Positions 9,224 to 18,243 are shown, counted from the first letter of the stretch. The stretch is DNA of 63,906 nt from Candidatus Celaenobacter antarcticus (GCA_030765865.1 JAVCDK010000152.1:1-63906), one strand, 5' to 3'. The notes: a model not told the origin generated them from the letters alone. Translations and numbers: made by a program.

Positions 9224-9910
9224 ATGCCTAAGAACATTCCCATGGTGAAAGTATATATTTTAGGGGAAGGTTTTGATGTGCCCGAAGGATCAACCATAAT
9301 CACTGCAATGGAGCATGCAGGATTCCAGCTGACCGTTGGTGTCGGTTGCAGAGAAGGTTTCTGCGGCGCTTGCGCAACCCTGTACAGAGAGAAGAATGAC
9401 TATAAATTGCAAGCAGGTTTGGCATGCCAGACGGTTGTTACGGACGGTATGAACATCGCACAAATACCCTTTGTTCCTGCGGAAAAACCCATTTACGACA
9501 TCAATAAAGTCGACCCTGATATCGAAGCTTTCAAAACCATTTATCCAACCCTGTTCAGATGCGTGGGATGCAACACCTGCACAAAGATCTGCCCTCAAGA
9601 TATTGAAGTGATGGATTATGTGCAGGCACTCATTCGCGGTGATATCGCAAAAGCGGCTGACCTTTCTTTTGACTGTATCCGTTGCGGATTGTGCGCACTG
9701 CGTTGCCCCGCGGAGATCGTACAGTACAATGCTGCCATTCTTGCTCGCCGTCTCACAGGAAAATATCTTCTTCCAAAAAGCCAGGATCTTGAAAAACGGG
9801 TTAAAGAAATCGCAGAAGGTCTTTATGAAGAAGAACTTCAAAAACTTACCAAATCAAATACAAAAACCATAAAGAAGCGATACTATGATCGTGAAATCAA
9901 AACAGGATAA
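9224..9910 (+). CDS. SdhB/FrdB-like iron-sulfur protein (2Fe-2S plus two 4Fe-4S motifs)
   Basis: 228 residues after a very strong ribosome site (TTAGGAGGAATCATA-ATG). The N-terminal plant-type ferredoxin domain has CREGFCGACATL with a later cysteine in GLACQT. The C-terminal half has CVGCNTCTKICP and CIRCGLCALRCP. This is the layout of succinate dehydrogenase/fumarate reductase iron-sulfur subunits, but both C-terminal motifs are regular four-cysteine ferredoxin types. There is no C-terminal CCG domain as in methanogen thiol:fumarate reductase TfrB; the separate HdrB gene upstream could supply that part. It is followed 25 bases later by the matching flavoprotein. No membrane-anchor subunit is encoded nearby, so the enzyme should be soluble or docked on Hdr proteins. 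Confidence 0.78.
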   Translation: MPKNIPMVKVYILGEGFDVPEGSTIITAMEHAGFQLTVGVGCREGFCGACATLYREKNDYKLQAGLACQTVVTDGMNIAQIPFVPAEKPIYDINKVDPDIEAFKTIYPTLFRCVGCNTCTKICPQDIEVMDYVQALIRGDIAKAADLSFDCIRCGLCALRCPAEIVQYNAAILARRLTGKYLLPKSQDLEKRVKEIAEGLYEEELQKLTKSNTKTIKKRYYDREIKTG

Positions 9911-9934
9911 ATTTAAAAGTTTAGGAGAATAGAT

Positions 9935-11602
9935 ATGTATCCAGAATATATGCGCAAATCGATTAGAAACGTCGAAAAGACTCGACACGAGCGCCTCAAA
10001 CTTGCACGTTCAGGCAAAGCGATCTTCCCAATGATGTCTGCGGAAGAACGACAGGGAGTACTTGATAAATTCCATCCTGACTATAAGAAAGATGCTCGCA
10101 AAAAAGTGCGTATCGGACCAAACAAAGGCGAGAATATAACAACTAAGGTCGTCGATCAACTCGAGGCATACTCAAGGATCAAGCCGGAATATTTCGATCT
10201 TAAGCATCCTGACTATGAAACTGATGTTCTTGTTATCGGAGCTGGCTCAGCAGGATTTTCTGCATCACTTCTCGCATCAGAAAACGGAGCTGATGTTCTA
10301 CTCGTTACAAAACTTCGAATTGGAGATTCCAACTCAATGATGGCTCAGGGTGGGATCCAGGCAGCTGTTCGTCCTGACGATAATCCTATGCTTCATTACC
10401 TCGACGTGATCGGTGGAGGTCACTTCGACAATAAACCCGATCTGGTAAAGGCATTAGTCTCGGAAGCTCCGGATGCGATACACTGGCTCCAGGATCTTGG
10501 TGTCATGTTTGACAGGAATGAAGACAATACAATGCTCACGAAACCCGGTGGCGGAACCTGCCGTCCGCGTATGCATTCAGCCCGTGACTATACCGGTGCT
10601 GCGATATGCCGTACTATTCGTGATGAAGTTCTCAATAGACCTGACAAGATAAAGATACTTGAACATCAACCAGCTGTGGAACTTATTAAAGATGACAAAG
10701 GAAATGTCGCAGGTGCAGTGCTCTACCATCTTGAAAACAGAAATTACTATACGGTTAAAGCAAAAGCCACTGTTATAGCAACAGGCGGCTTCGGACGTCT
10801 TCATATAAAGGGATACGAGACCACCAATCACTATGGTGCAACTGCAGACGGACTTGTAATCGCCTATCGCGCAGGAGCAAACCTGCTGTATATGGATTCC
10901 GTACAGTACCATCCTACAGGTGCAGTGTATCCTCCACAAATTCTTGGATTTCTCTGTACTGAAAAGCTTCGTGGACTTGGAGCACAGCCCGTGAATAAGA
11001 ATGGTGAATTATTCGTTTATCCACTTGAGCCCCGCGATATTGAAGCATCCGCCTTCATTCGGGAATGTACAGAACGTGACTTGGGTATCAAGACACCCGG
11101 GGGACAGGTTGGTATCTGGCTTGATTCCCCAATTATTGAAAAATTGAACGGACCCGGTACAATTAAGAAAGATCTGCCGGCTATGCTTCGTCAGTTTAAG
11201 CGTTTTGATGTCGATATAACTCAAGATCCTATCCTTGTGTTTCCCACGCTTCATTATCAAAATGGTGGAATTGAAATAAATGATCACTGTGAAACTAAAG
11301 TTAATGGCCTCTTCGTAGCCGGAGAAGCTTCGGGTGGTGTTCATGGTCGTAATCGTTTGATGGGAAATTCCCAGCTCGATCTTATAGTATTCGGGCGCCG
11401 TGCAGGTATGTATGCTGCACAGTATGCGAAGAAAGTTAAAACTGGCGTACTCACACTCTCACATATTACTGAATATGACAAAGAAGTTGAGAAAATCGGT
11501 GTAGATAAAAAACACATCTCCCCAATGGTTCTTCCCGATTATACACCTGCTTCTGTAAAAGAACGTCAATATACGACTGAATATCAAGGAACGTTAAGAT
11601 AA
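9935..11602 (+). CDS. SdhA/FrdA/NadB-like FAD-dependent flavoprotein, altered active site
   Basis: 555 residues. About 95 residues precede the FAD-binding GAGSAG (102-107), an unusual N-terminal extension rich in Lys and Arg. Family landmarks follow: AQGGIQAA, VQYHPTGA, and a C-terminal GRNRLMGNSQLDLIVFGRR. Two departures are visible. The position of the covalent-FAD histidine before AQGGI is Asn in GDSNSMMAQGG, so FAD is probably noncovalent, as in NadB. The RDxxxR element that carries the proton-donor arginine in succinate dehydrogenases reads RDIEASAF, with Ser in place of that Arg. The substrate may therefore not be fumarate. It pairs with the preceding iron-sulfur gene and has AGGAGA upstream of its ATG. 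Confidence 0.78.
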   Translation: MYPEYMRKSIRNVEKTRHERLKLARSGKAIFPMMSAEERQGVLDKFHPDYKKDARKKVRIGPNKGENITTKVVDQLEAYSRIKPEYFDLKHPDYETDVLVIGAGSAGFSASLLASENGADVLLVTKLRIGDSNSMMAQGGIQAAVRPDDNPMLHYLDVIGGGHFDNKPDLVKALVSEAPDAIHWLQDLGVMFDRNEDNTMLTKPGGGTCRPRMHSARDYTGAAICRTIRDEVLNRPDKIKILEHQPAVELIKDDKGNVAGAVLYHLENRNYYTVKAKATVIATGGFGRLHIKGYETTNHYGATADGLVIAYRAGANLLYMDSVQYHPTGAVYPPQILGFLCTEKLRGLGAQPVNKNGELFVYPLEPRDIEASAFIRECTERDLGIKTPGGQVGIWLDSPIIEKLNGPGTIKKDLPAMLRQFKRFDVDITQDPILVFPTLHYQNGGIEINDHCETKVNGLFVAGEASGGVHGRNRLMGNSQLDLIVFGRRAGMYAAQYAKKVKTGVLTLSHITEYDKEVEKIGVDKKHISPMVLPDYTPASVKERQYTTEYQGTLR

Positions 11603-11795
11603 AGGAACCGCGGATTAACTCGAATGGACACGAAAAATGACGATAAAAAATTTTGGTATATGATTTTTTCCTTGGGGATAGCCGGACAGACAAAAATGTT
11701 CAATTGTTATCTCAACAAGTTAAGAATAAATCAGAATAATTTTATAATTAGTGTTAATTCGCGTTAATTCGTGGTTTAATATTTTTGGAGGTTTA

Positions 11796-12797
11796 ATGGC
11801 AAAACCGAAAGTTGGTTTTTATTGGTGCGCATCCTGTGGTGGATGTGAAGAAGCGATCATTGATCTGCATGAAGATATACTGAAAGTTGCGGAACTTGTA
11901 GATATAGTATTCTGGCCCTGTGCTATGGACTTCAAAACATCAGATGTAAAAAACATACAAGATAATGAGATTACTGTATGTTTCATAAATGGAGCGATAC
12001 GCACAGGTGAGCAGGAAGAGATGGCAAAATTTCTTCGCAAAAAAGCACAACTTATCGTTTCTTTTGGGTCATGTTCGCAGCTTGGGGGTATTCCCGGCCT
12101 GGCAAATTTCTGGGATAGAGAATCGATATTTGCATCATCCTATGGCAGCAAATGCCCATCTGTTGATAATCCCGATGGTGTTGTTCCTCAAGAACTGTCT
12201 GAAGTGCCGGAAGGTGAACTCACGCTTCCAAAATTCTATAATACAGTAAAAACAACAGACCAAGTGATTGATGTGGATTACTATCTCCCCGGTTGTTCTC
12301 CCGCTCCATACCTCACTATGCGTGCGATCAATACAATTTTATCTGGAGACTTGCCACCTAAAGGAACAGTCCTCGCACCAAACAAAGCCCTCTGCGAAGT
12401 ATGCTCCAGGAATGAAACTAAACCAGAAAAATTATCTTTGGATAAAATAAATCGTGTCTCATTGGTGGAAATAGATCCCGAAAAATGTTTTCTTGCACAG
12501 GGGATCATATGTATGGGACCTGTCACACGCTCAGGTTGTAATGGTGAGAATGACGGGCGCTGCATCACAGCAAATATGCCATGCAGGGGCTGCTACGGAC
12601 CGCCTTCAGAAGTTCACGATGTTGGCGCAAAAATGATCGCTGCACTGGCGTCTGTAGTCGGACTCGAAGGCGAGGAGGATATGAATGAAGCTGATGTTCA
12701 GAAGCTCCTCGATCAAATCGTCGATCCTGCAGGTTTATTCTACCGATTCTCACTTGCGAAATCCTATTTTCGCAGAAAAATCATGACTGATTCATAA
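11796..12797 (+). CDS. mvhG: [NiFe] hydrogenase small subunit, MvhG type
   Basis: 333 residues from the ATG at 11796, preceded by TTTTGGAGG; a TTG 45 bases upstream has no such site. The protein starts directly with the proximal-cluster motif WCASCGGCEEA (Cys11, 14, 17), as in soluble F420-nonreducing hydrogenase small subunits. SFGSCSQLGGIPG, DYYLPGCSP and the C-terminal cysteine groups CEVC, CNGENDGRC and CRGCYGPP provide the further ligands. There is no twin-arginine signal, so the enzyme is cytoplasmic. The position after mvhD and the Hdr genes supports an Mvh-Hdr type complex taking electrons from H2 or releasing them as H2. About 190 bases lie between this gene and the flavoprotein, without other visible features. 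Confidence 0.87.
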   Translation: MAKPKVGFYWCASCGGCEEAIIDLHEDILKVAELVDIVFWPCAMDFKTSDVKNIQDNEITVCFINGAIRTGEQEEMAKFLRKKAQLIVSFGSCSQLGGIPGLANFWDRESIFASSYGSKCPSVDNPDGVVPQELSEVPEGELTLPKFYNTVKTTDQVIDVDYYLPGCSPAPYLTMRAINTILSGDLPPKGTVLAPNKALCEVCSRNETKPEKLSLDKINRVSLVEIDPEKCFLAQGIICMGPVTRSGCNGENDGRCITANMPCRGCYGPPSEVHDVGAKMIAALASVVGLEGEEDMNEADVQKLLDQIVDPAGLFYRFSLAKSYFRRKIMTDS

Positions 12798-12815
12798 GAG
12801 GAGAAATAATCTATC

Positions 12816-14279
12816 ATGGGTACAAAAGTTACTATAGATCCTATTACCAGACTGGAAGGTCATGGTAAAATAGAAATATTTTTAGACGACAGCGGCAATG
12901 TTGAAAATGCATATCTGCAAATTCCCGAACTAAGGGGTTTTGAACAATTCTGTGTCGATCGTCCTGTTGAAGAGCTTCCACGTATTACTCCCCGTATCTG
13001 CGGTGTGTGCCCCATGGCTCATCACATGGCTTCCACAAAAACCGTTGATGCGGTTTACAATGTTCAACCCACTGAAACTGCAAAGAAATTACGCCAGCTC
13101 GTATATGATTCCTACATTTTTGAAGATCATATGCTGCACTTCTTTTTCCTTGGCGGACCGGATTTTGTGGTCACACCTTCGGCTCCTAAAAAGGAGCGCA
13201 ACATTCTGGGTGTTATTGCAAAGGTTGGTTTGGAGATCGGAACACGTGTCATCAAAACACGCAGAGAGATAAGAAATATCGTTACTTATCTTTCAGGAAG
13301 GATCATTCATCCGGTTGGAGGACTTCCCGGCGGTGTATCAAAGGGGTTAACTGAAGAAAAAAGACAGGAATTCCTCAAAATTGCAATAGATGCCCGGGAA
13401 TTTGCACAAGAGAGCATCGAGATCTTCAATAATATTGTGCTTGGCAACAATGCATATGTTGACCTTATTGTTGGTGATATTTATAAGCACAAGACCTATT
13501 ATATGGGCTTGGTCGATGAAAATAATAAAGTAAATTTCTATGATGGCAAAGTCCGTGTGGTCGATCCTGACGGAAAAGAATTTGTGAAATTCGGAGCTGA
13601 GGATTATCTCAAACAGATAGCTGAACACGTCGAACCATGGAGTTATATGAAATTCCCCTTTCTGAAATCAATTGGCTGGAAGGGCTTCAAAGAAGGAAAA
13701 AACAGTGGAATCTATCGCGTAGCTCCTCTCGCACGACTTAATGTATCAGACGGCATGGCTACCCCTATGGCCCAGGAAGAATATGAACGCATGTATGAAA
13801 CTCTCGGCGGCAAACCGGCACATAACACGCTGGCATTCCACTGGGCACGTCTTATAGAAGCACTCTATGCTTCAGAGCATATTGTTGAACTGCTTGAGGA
13901 TAAGACGATCACGTCTCCTGATATCAGAAATATACCTACCGAAATACCGACTGAAGGTGTTGGCATTATCGAAGCTGCGCGCGGCACACTAATACATCAT
14001 TACAAAACAAACGAACAGGGAATGGTAAAAGCCGTGAATCTCATTGTTGCAACAGTTGGCAATTCTGCAGCAATGTCCCTTTCTATCGCAAAAGCTGCCA
14101 AAGCTCTTATTAAGAACGGCAAGGTTGATGACGGTTTGCTGAACATGGTAGAAATGGCATTCCGTGCGTACGATCCCTGCATGGCTTGCGCGACTCATTC
14201 ATTACCCGGATCGACACCCTTTATAATAAACGTACGCGATAAGGACAATTCAATAGTAGAAACCATTCGCAGAGACTGA
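12816..14279 (+). CDS. mvhA: [NiFe] hydrogenase large subunit, MvhA type
   Basis: 487 residues. Both nickel-iron ligand pairs are present: RICGVCPMAHH (60-70, Cys62 and Cys65) and DPCMACATH (453-461, Cys455 and Cys458). The protein continues for 26 residues after His461, which is the C-terminal peptide removed by the maturation protease encoded next. That supports a functional, processed enzyme. The N-terminal motif ITRLEGHGKIEI is typical. The ribosome site AAGAGGAGA lies about a dozen bases before the ATG, slightly far. It forms the catalytic core with MvhG in the cytoplasm. Confidence 0.89.
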   Translation: MGTKVTIDPITRLEGHGKIEIFLDDSGNVENAYLQIPELRGFEQFCVDRPVEELPRITPRICGVCPMAHHMASTKTVDAVYNVQPTETAKKLRQLVYDSYIFEDHMLHFFFLGGPDFVVTPSAPKKERNILGVIAKVGLEIGTRVIKTRREIRNIVTYLSGRIIHPVGGLPGGVSKGLTEEKRQEFLKIAIDAREFAQESIEIFNNIVLGNNAYVDLIVGDIYKHKTYYMGLVDENNKVNFYDGKVRVVDPDGKEFVKFGAEDYLKQIAEHVEPWSYMKFPFLKSIGWKGFKEGKNSGIYRVAPLARLNVSDGMATPMAQEEYERMYETLGGKPAHNTLAFHWARLIEALYASEHIVELLEDKTITSPDIRNIPTEIPTEGVGIIEAARGTLIHHYKTNEQGMVKAVNLIVATVGNSAAMSLSIAKAAKALIKNGKVDDGLLNMVEMAFRAYDPCMACATHSLPGSTPFIINVRDKDNSIVETIRRD

Positions 14280-14281
14280 GC

Positions 14282-14743
14282 GTGAAAACCCTTGTTCTTG
14301 GACTTGGCAACACTATTCTCTCTGATGATGGTGTGGGGATTCACATCGCAAGGCGGATCAAAGAAAAACTTCCTGATATTGATGTTATTGAAGCAAGTGC
14401 TGCCGGATTTCGTGTTGTTGATGAAATAATCGGATATGACAAACTAATACTCATTGACTCAATAAGAACAAAGAGCGGTCAGCCCGGAACCTATTACAAG
14501 CTTGGAATTGAGGAATTCAAGACTACACTTCATCACAGTTCTCCACATGATATGAATATGTTTGATGCGCTCGAGCTTATGAAAAAGCACAATGCCCACC
14601 TTCCGAAAGAAATCATTATTTATGCTATTGAAGTTGAAGATACTTTCACTTTTTCAGAGCAGTGCACACAGAGAGTAGAACGAGCCATCCCTGAATTGAC
14701 AGCACTAATTCTGAAAGAGCAATTTCGACACGACAAAGTTTGA
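14282..14743 (+). CDS. [NiFe] hydrogenase maturation protease (HyaD/FrhD/HycI family)
   Basis: 153 residues starting from a GTG two bases after the hydrogenase large-subunit stop. The N-terminal LVLGLGNTILSDDGVGIHIA is the family hallmark, with the nickel-binding Asp in SDDGVG, followed by DKLILIDSI and a central HHSSPHDM segment. This endopeptidase trims the C-terminal tail of the large subunit after nickel insertion. Its location directly behind mvhA matches the 26-residue tail seen there. It closes the operon; no Hyp assembly genes are in the window. Confidence 0.88.
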   Translation: MKTLVLGLGNTILSDDGVGIHIARRIKEKLPDIDVIEASAAGFRVVDEIIGYDKLILIDSIRTKSGQPGTYYKLGIEEFKTTLHHSSPHDMNMFDALELMKKHNAHLPKEIIIYAIEVEDTFTFSEQCTQRVERAIPELTALILKEQFRHDKV

Positions 14744-14778
14744 CATAAAAACTCGAACATAGATTTTACGCAACACGT

Positions 14779-14854
14779 GGGGCTATAGCTCAGTTGGGAG
14801 AGCATTTGTCTGGCAGACAAAGGGTCACGGGTTCGAGCCCCGTTAGCTCCACCA
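14779..14854 (+). tRNA. tRNA-Ala, anticodon GGC
   Basis: A complete 76-base cloverleaf. The acceptor stem GGGGCTA pairs with TAGCTCC and includes the G3:U70 wobble pair that identifies alanine tRNAs. The anticodon stem TTTGT/ACAAA encloses the loop CTGGCAG, giving anticodon GGC. The T arm contains GGTTCGAGCC, and the CCA end is encoded. It lies 35 bases after the hydrogenase protease gene. No integrase or attachment-site duplication is seen next to it. Confidence 0.97.
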
Positions 14855-14975
14855 GTCTTCGTTTTGAGCGGAGCGAATTGCGAAAACTGCCGACTTGGCT
14901 GGCCAAAATCGAATTTGTATATTTATAAATTTCCTGCTTCACCAACAATTTTAATTTATTCCTCTACCTGATTTC

Positions 14976-15031
14976 TTTTCACGCTATTGCAAAATAGTCA
15001 AGACTTTTTTTCACGCTATTGCAAAATAGTC
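14976..15031. repeat. Direct repeat of a 24-base hairpin unit
   Basis: The same 24 bases occur at 14976-14999 and 15008-15031. Each unit contains the perfect inverted repeat CTATT-GCAA-AATAG, which would fold into a 5-bp stem with a GCAA tetraloop in RNA. The pair lies between the tRNA and the 3' end of the leftward beta-helix gene. It may act in 3'-end processing of that gene, though no T-run follows on the minus strand. Confidence 0.6.
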
Positions 15032-15071
15032 GGGCAAGAACTATGAAATTTTATGTATTTAGAGTATTTCT

Positions 15072-17006
15072 CTACCTCAATACCACCACTTTGCTGACCT
15101 CTTTTTCAACTCCGTCAATAATAAGATTGGTAAAATAAATTCCTGAAGATAAATTGTCAACTGTGCTGGAAATTGAGTGTTCGCCGACATTTCTCTCTTC
15201 GTCAAGAAGCGTTGAAACCAATTGCCCTTTTATGTTAAATAGTTGAATTTTTACTTTGCCGGGTTTATGTATGGAAAAACTTACTGTGAGATTACTTGTG
15301 TTTGAATTGATTGGATTTGGATAGTTTGTTAGATTGAATTCTGTTGATTGTTCTGGTTCATCTATTGAAACATTTTGGTTAAAGTAGTATGCTCCCATAT
15401 CGGCAACAGTACCATCAGGATCGGGAGGTGAATTCGGATCTCCCGCATCTATACATGGCGATTTTGTTGAATCAGAGATTGGAAAGTTTGTCCAAGACAA
15501 ATGATAATCTCCACTAATTTGATTAACAAATAGAGGATCTGTTTGAATACAACCTACTCCTAGACTACAATTATAACAACTTCCACTTTGGTTATTATAA
15601 ATGTCAGAATACGTTATGGAAGTATTACCTGGACTCCAGTCATTAACATATATTCCATAACTATTTCCATAAATAATAGAATTTTTAACATTTATATCAG
15701 TATGTAAGTATGAATAAATACCTTGCTCATTATTATTTGCTATTGTTGAATTTATAAGTTCAAGGTATGAATAATAATAAATATTTATTCCTCTTTCGTT
15801 GTTGTCACTTATTACTACATGATTTAATTCAATGGATGTTTCCTTTATCCAAAGAGCACCATCAACAGAACTATTACCTGATATAATTACATTTTCTAAA
15901 TAAGGGGTTGAATTAAATATACAAATACCACCCCCATTACTACCTGCTGTATTACCTTGAACTGTGCTATTAATTAAATTAAAAGAAGATCCTGATGCCT
16001 CAAAACCACCACCATTTGTTAAGGATGTATTAAATCTAATCGATGTGTTTTCAATATTGGGATTTGATAATTCTATATACAAACCGCCCCCACGTCCACC
16101 TGAATCATTAGCTAATATATCTACTTCTGTTAAGTTAAGATTTGAACTATCTCTACAACAAATTCCACCACCATTTCCATTAGCTATATTCAGAGCTATT
16201 GTAACATTCTCTAAATAAGGATTTGAATTGCTTAAATATAAACCACCACCCTCAATATTAGCTATATTTTCACGTATTAAACCATCCAATAAATGTGCAG
16301 AAGAATTAGACATGAAACTCAAACCCCCTCCCTTATTAGCGCTATTTCCTACTAATGATACTTCTTCCATTATTGGGGAGGATTCAAATAAAAATATCCC
16401 CCCCCCCTCATTAACTGCTTGATTATTTATTACTGATATATTTTCCATTTCGATTGAGGAGTATGAAATTAAACAACCTCCTCCGCATACTGATGAATTG
16501 TTATTCTCAATTTTTATATTACTCATTATCGTATTCGATTCATTACATGATATACCTCCTCCACTCCAATTTGTTTGATTATTTAATATATGCAGATTTT
16601 CTAATTTTGGAGAAGATGAATTACAACATATCCCCCCTCCGTTACCATTATTTTGATATCCGTTCTTGATTGTTAAACCACTTATTAATGCTGTTTCGTC
16701 TTCACCGTTGTTAAAAGTTACAACTCTTCCATTGTTATTTCCATCAATAATCGTTTGTGAAATATAGGAAGTATCTGCCGTTGTGAGAAATAATGAACCA
16801 ATAGTGATATTCTTTCCGTTATAATTAATGTTTTCAACATACGTTCCCGGTTGTACCAAAACCGTATCTCCATTTGTTGAAGCATCTATTCCTGCCTGTA
16901 TCGTTGTGTAATCTACCAGTATATTAATTGTTTCAGCAAAAGCAATGTTCACAAATAAGACAACCAGAAATGTTGCCGTCATACAAAAAATACTCTTTCT
17001 TTTCAT
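15072..17006 (-). CDS. Secreted right-handed beta-helix repeat protein with C-terminal sorting domain
   Basis: 644 residues. A signal peptide (MKRKSIFCMTATFLVVLFVN, ending IAFA) is followed by the Pfam-like opening DYTTIQAGIDASTNGDTVLV and VQPGTYVENI. Next come many short imperfect repeats built around Asn, Gly and Ser (for example ENNSS.CGGG, NSANKGGG, NIANIEGG), which is a parallel beta-helix. The last 80 residues carry YPNPINSN, then LFNIKGQLV, SSGIYFTN and a basic end, as in type IX secretion/FlgD-like sorting domains. It is probably exported and surface bound or released. The C-terminal domain and signal peptide are almost the same as in the next gene, so the two are tandem paralogues that differ mainly in helix length. 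Substrate or ligand unknown. Confidence 0.8.
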   Translation of the reverse strand: MKRKSIFCMTATFLVVLFVNIAFAETINILVDYTTIQAGIDASTNGDTVLVQPGTYVENINYNGKNITIGSLFLTTADTSYISQTIIDGNNNGRVVTFNNGEDETALISGLTIKNGYQNNGNGGGICCNSSSPKLENLHILNNQTNWSGGGISCNESNTIMSNIKIENNNSSVCGGGCLISYSSIEMENISVINNQAVNEGGGIFLFESSPIMEEVSLVGNSANKGGGLSFMSNSSAHLLDGLIRENIANIEGGGLYLSNSNPYLENVTIALNIANGNGGGICCRDSSNLNLTEVDILANDSGGRGGGLYIELSNPNIENTSIRFNTSLTNGGGFEASGSSFNLINSTVQGNTAGSNGGGICIFNSTPYLENVIISGNSSVDGALWIKETSIELNHVVISDNNERGINIYYYSYLELINSTIANNNEQGIYSYLHTDINVKNSIIYGNSYGIYVNDWSPGNTSITYSDIYNNQSGSCYNCSLGVGCIQTDPLFVNQISGDYHLSWTNFPISDSTKSPCIDAGDPNSPPDPDGTVADMGAYYFNQNVSIDEPEQSTEFNLTNYPNPINSNTSNLTVSFSIHKPGKVKIQLFNIKGQLVSTLLDEERNVGEHSISSTVDNLSSGIYFTNLIIDGVEKEVSKVVVLR

Positions 17007-17030
17007 GTGACCCGCCTTTCATAGGTTTTT
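17007..17030 (-). promoter_or_regulatory. Conserved leader upstream of the first beta-helix gene
   Basis: On the minus strand the bases before the ATG read AAACCTATGAAAGGCGGGTC followed by ACATG. Almost the same leader precedes the paralogue at 18244-18265. AAAGG is the likely ribosome site. Only 25 bases separate the two genes, so the leader was copied with the gene. Confidence 0.5.
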
Positions 17031-17031
17031 T

Positions 17032-18243
17032 TTATCTCAATAATACTACTTTTCTAATCTCTCTATCAACTCCATCCAAACTCAATTTGGTAAAATAGAT
17101 TCCTGATGATAAATTGTCAACTGTGCTGGAAATTGAATGTTCGCCGACATTTCTATCTTCGTCAAGAAGCGTTGAAACCAATTGCCCTTTTATATTGAAT
17201 AGCTGAATTTTTACTTTGCCGTGCTTGTGCAGAGAAAAGTCTATCGTGAGATTGTTGTTGTTTATATTAATTGGGTTAGGATAATGAATGAGTTTGAAAA
17301 TTTCTGCTTCAGGAGGATCATCAATAGATACATTCTGATTAAAGTAATATGCTCCCATATCTGCAATAGTTCCATCAGGGTCTAAAGGTGAACCTGGGTC
17401 TCCTGCATCTATACAGGGTGACATGGTCGCATCAGGGATTGGATAGTTTACCCAGCTTAGATGATAGTCTCCATTGAGAGGGTCAACAAATAATGGATTT
17501 TCTTGTATATTATAATAAGCATCGCAACTATCTCCATTAGCGTTTGTTGTGATATTTACTCCAATTGAATCATTTGTCACCCCATAAAAATTTCCGCCTT
17601 CGTTATTGTAAAAATCAGAATAAGTAATTGTTGGATTACCAATATTTACATAGATCCCATTACCAATTTGGTTAGAAATTATTGAATTATTTATCTCAAT
17701 ATCAGCATGATAACAGCAAATTCCACCACCACCCTCATTTGTTGAATTATTTGATATTACTGAATTCTTTAAAGATGAGAATGAGTGATAGAAGCTTATT
17801 CCCCCAATATGTTCAGAACTATTATTTTTTACCATTAGATTTTCTAATGTAGGATTTGAATACTCGCAGTTAATCCCCCCACAAGATGCATTACCTCCAT
17901 TCGATATTGTAAATCCTATTAGAACAGCAGTTGAATCCTCCTCATTCTCAAATGTTACCACACTTCCGTTCTGATTGCCATCGATCACCGTCTGTGAAAT
18001 GTACGAAGTATCTGCAGTCGTAAAAAATAGCGAAGCAACAGTAATATTCTTTCCGTTGTAATTAATATTTTCCATATAGGTTCCCGGCTGGACTAAAACG
18101 GTGTCTCCATTGGTTGCAGCATTTATCCCTGCCTGTATTGTTGTGTAATCTGCTGGTATATTAATTGTTTCAGCAAAAGCAATGCTCACAAATAAGACAA
18201 GCAAGAATGTTGCCGTCATACAAAAAATACTTATTCTTTTCAT
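17032..18243 (-). CDS. Secreted right-handed beta-helix repeat protein, tandem paralogue
   Basis: 403 residues. The signal peptide (MKRISIFCMTATFLLVLFVS, ending IAFA) and the first about 90 residues nearly match the larger neighbour, as does the C-terminal sorting domain (HYPNPININNN, LFNIKGQLVSTLLDE, SSGIYFTK). Between them are fewer beta-helix turns (NNSSEHIGG, NNSTNEGGGG), so the two differ by gain or loss of helix repeats. A segment ahead of the sorting domain (CIDAGDPGSPLDPDGTIADM) is also shared. The pair is probably one message, with this gene first. Ligand unknown; a surface adhesin or polysaccharide-binding role is only a guess. Confidence 0.8.
   Translation of the reverse strand: MKRISIFCMTATFLLVLFVSIAFAETINIPADYTTIQAGINAATNGDTVLVQPGTYMENINYNGKNITVASLFFTTADTSYISQTVIDGNQNGSVVTFENEEDSTAVLIGFTISNGGNASCGGINCEYSNPTLENLMVKNNSSEHIGGISFYHSFSSLKNSVISNNSTNEGGGGICCYHADIEINNSIISNQIGNGIYVNIGNPTITYSDFYNNEGGNFYGVTNDSIGVNITTNANGDSCDAYYNIQENPLFVDPLNGDYHLSWVNYPIPDATMSPCIDAGDPGSPLDPDGTIADMGAYYFNQNVSIDDPPEAEIFKLIHYPNPININNNNLTIDFSLHKHGKVKIQLFNIKGQLVSTLLDEDRNVGEHSISSTVDNLSSGIYFTKLSLDGVDREIRKVVLLR

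Noticed and set aside
14779-14854. tRNA-Ala as an integration site for a mobile element
   Set aside because: No integrase, no repeated 3' tRNA end downstream, and the neighbours are ordinary chromosomal genes.
14976-15031. Possible CRISPR array
   Set aside because: Only two units eight bases apart, with no spacer-length unique sequence and no cas genes.
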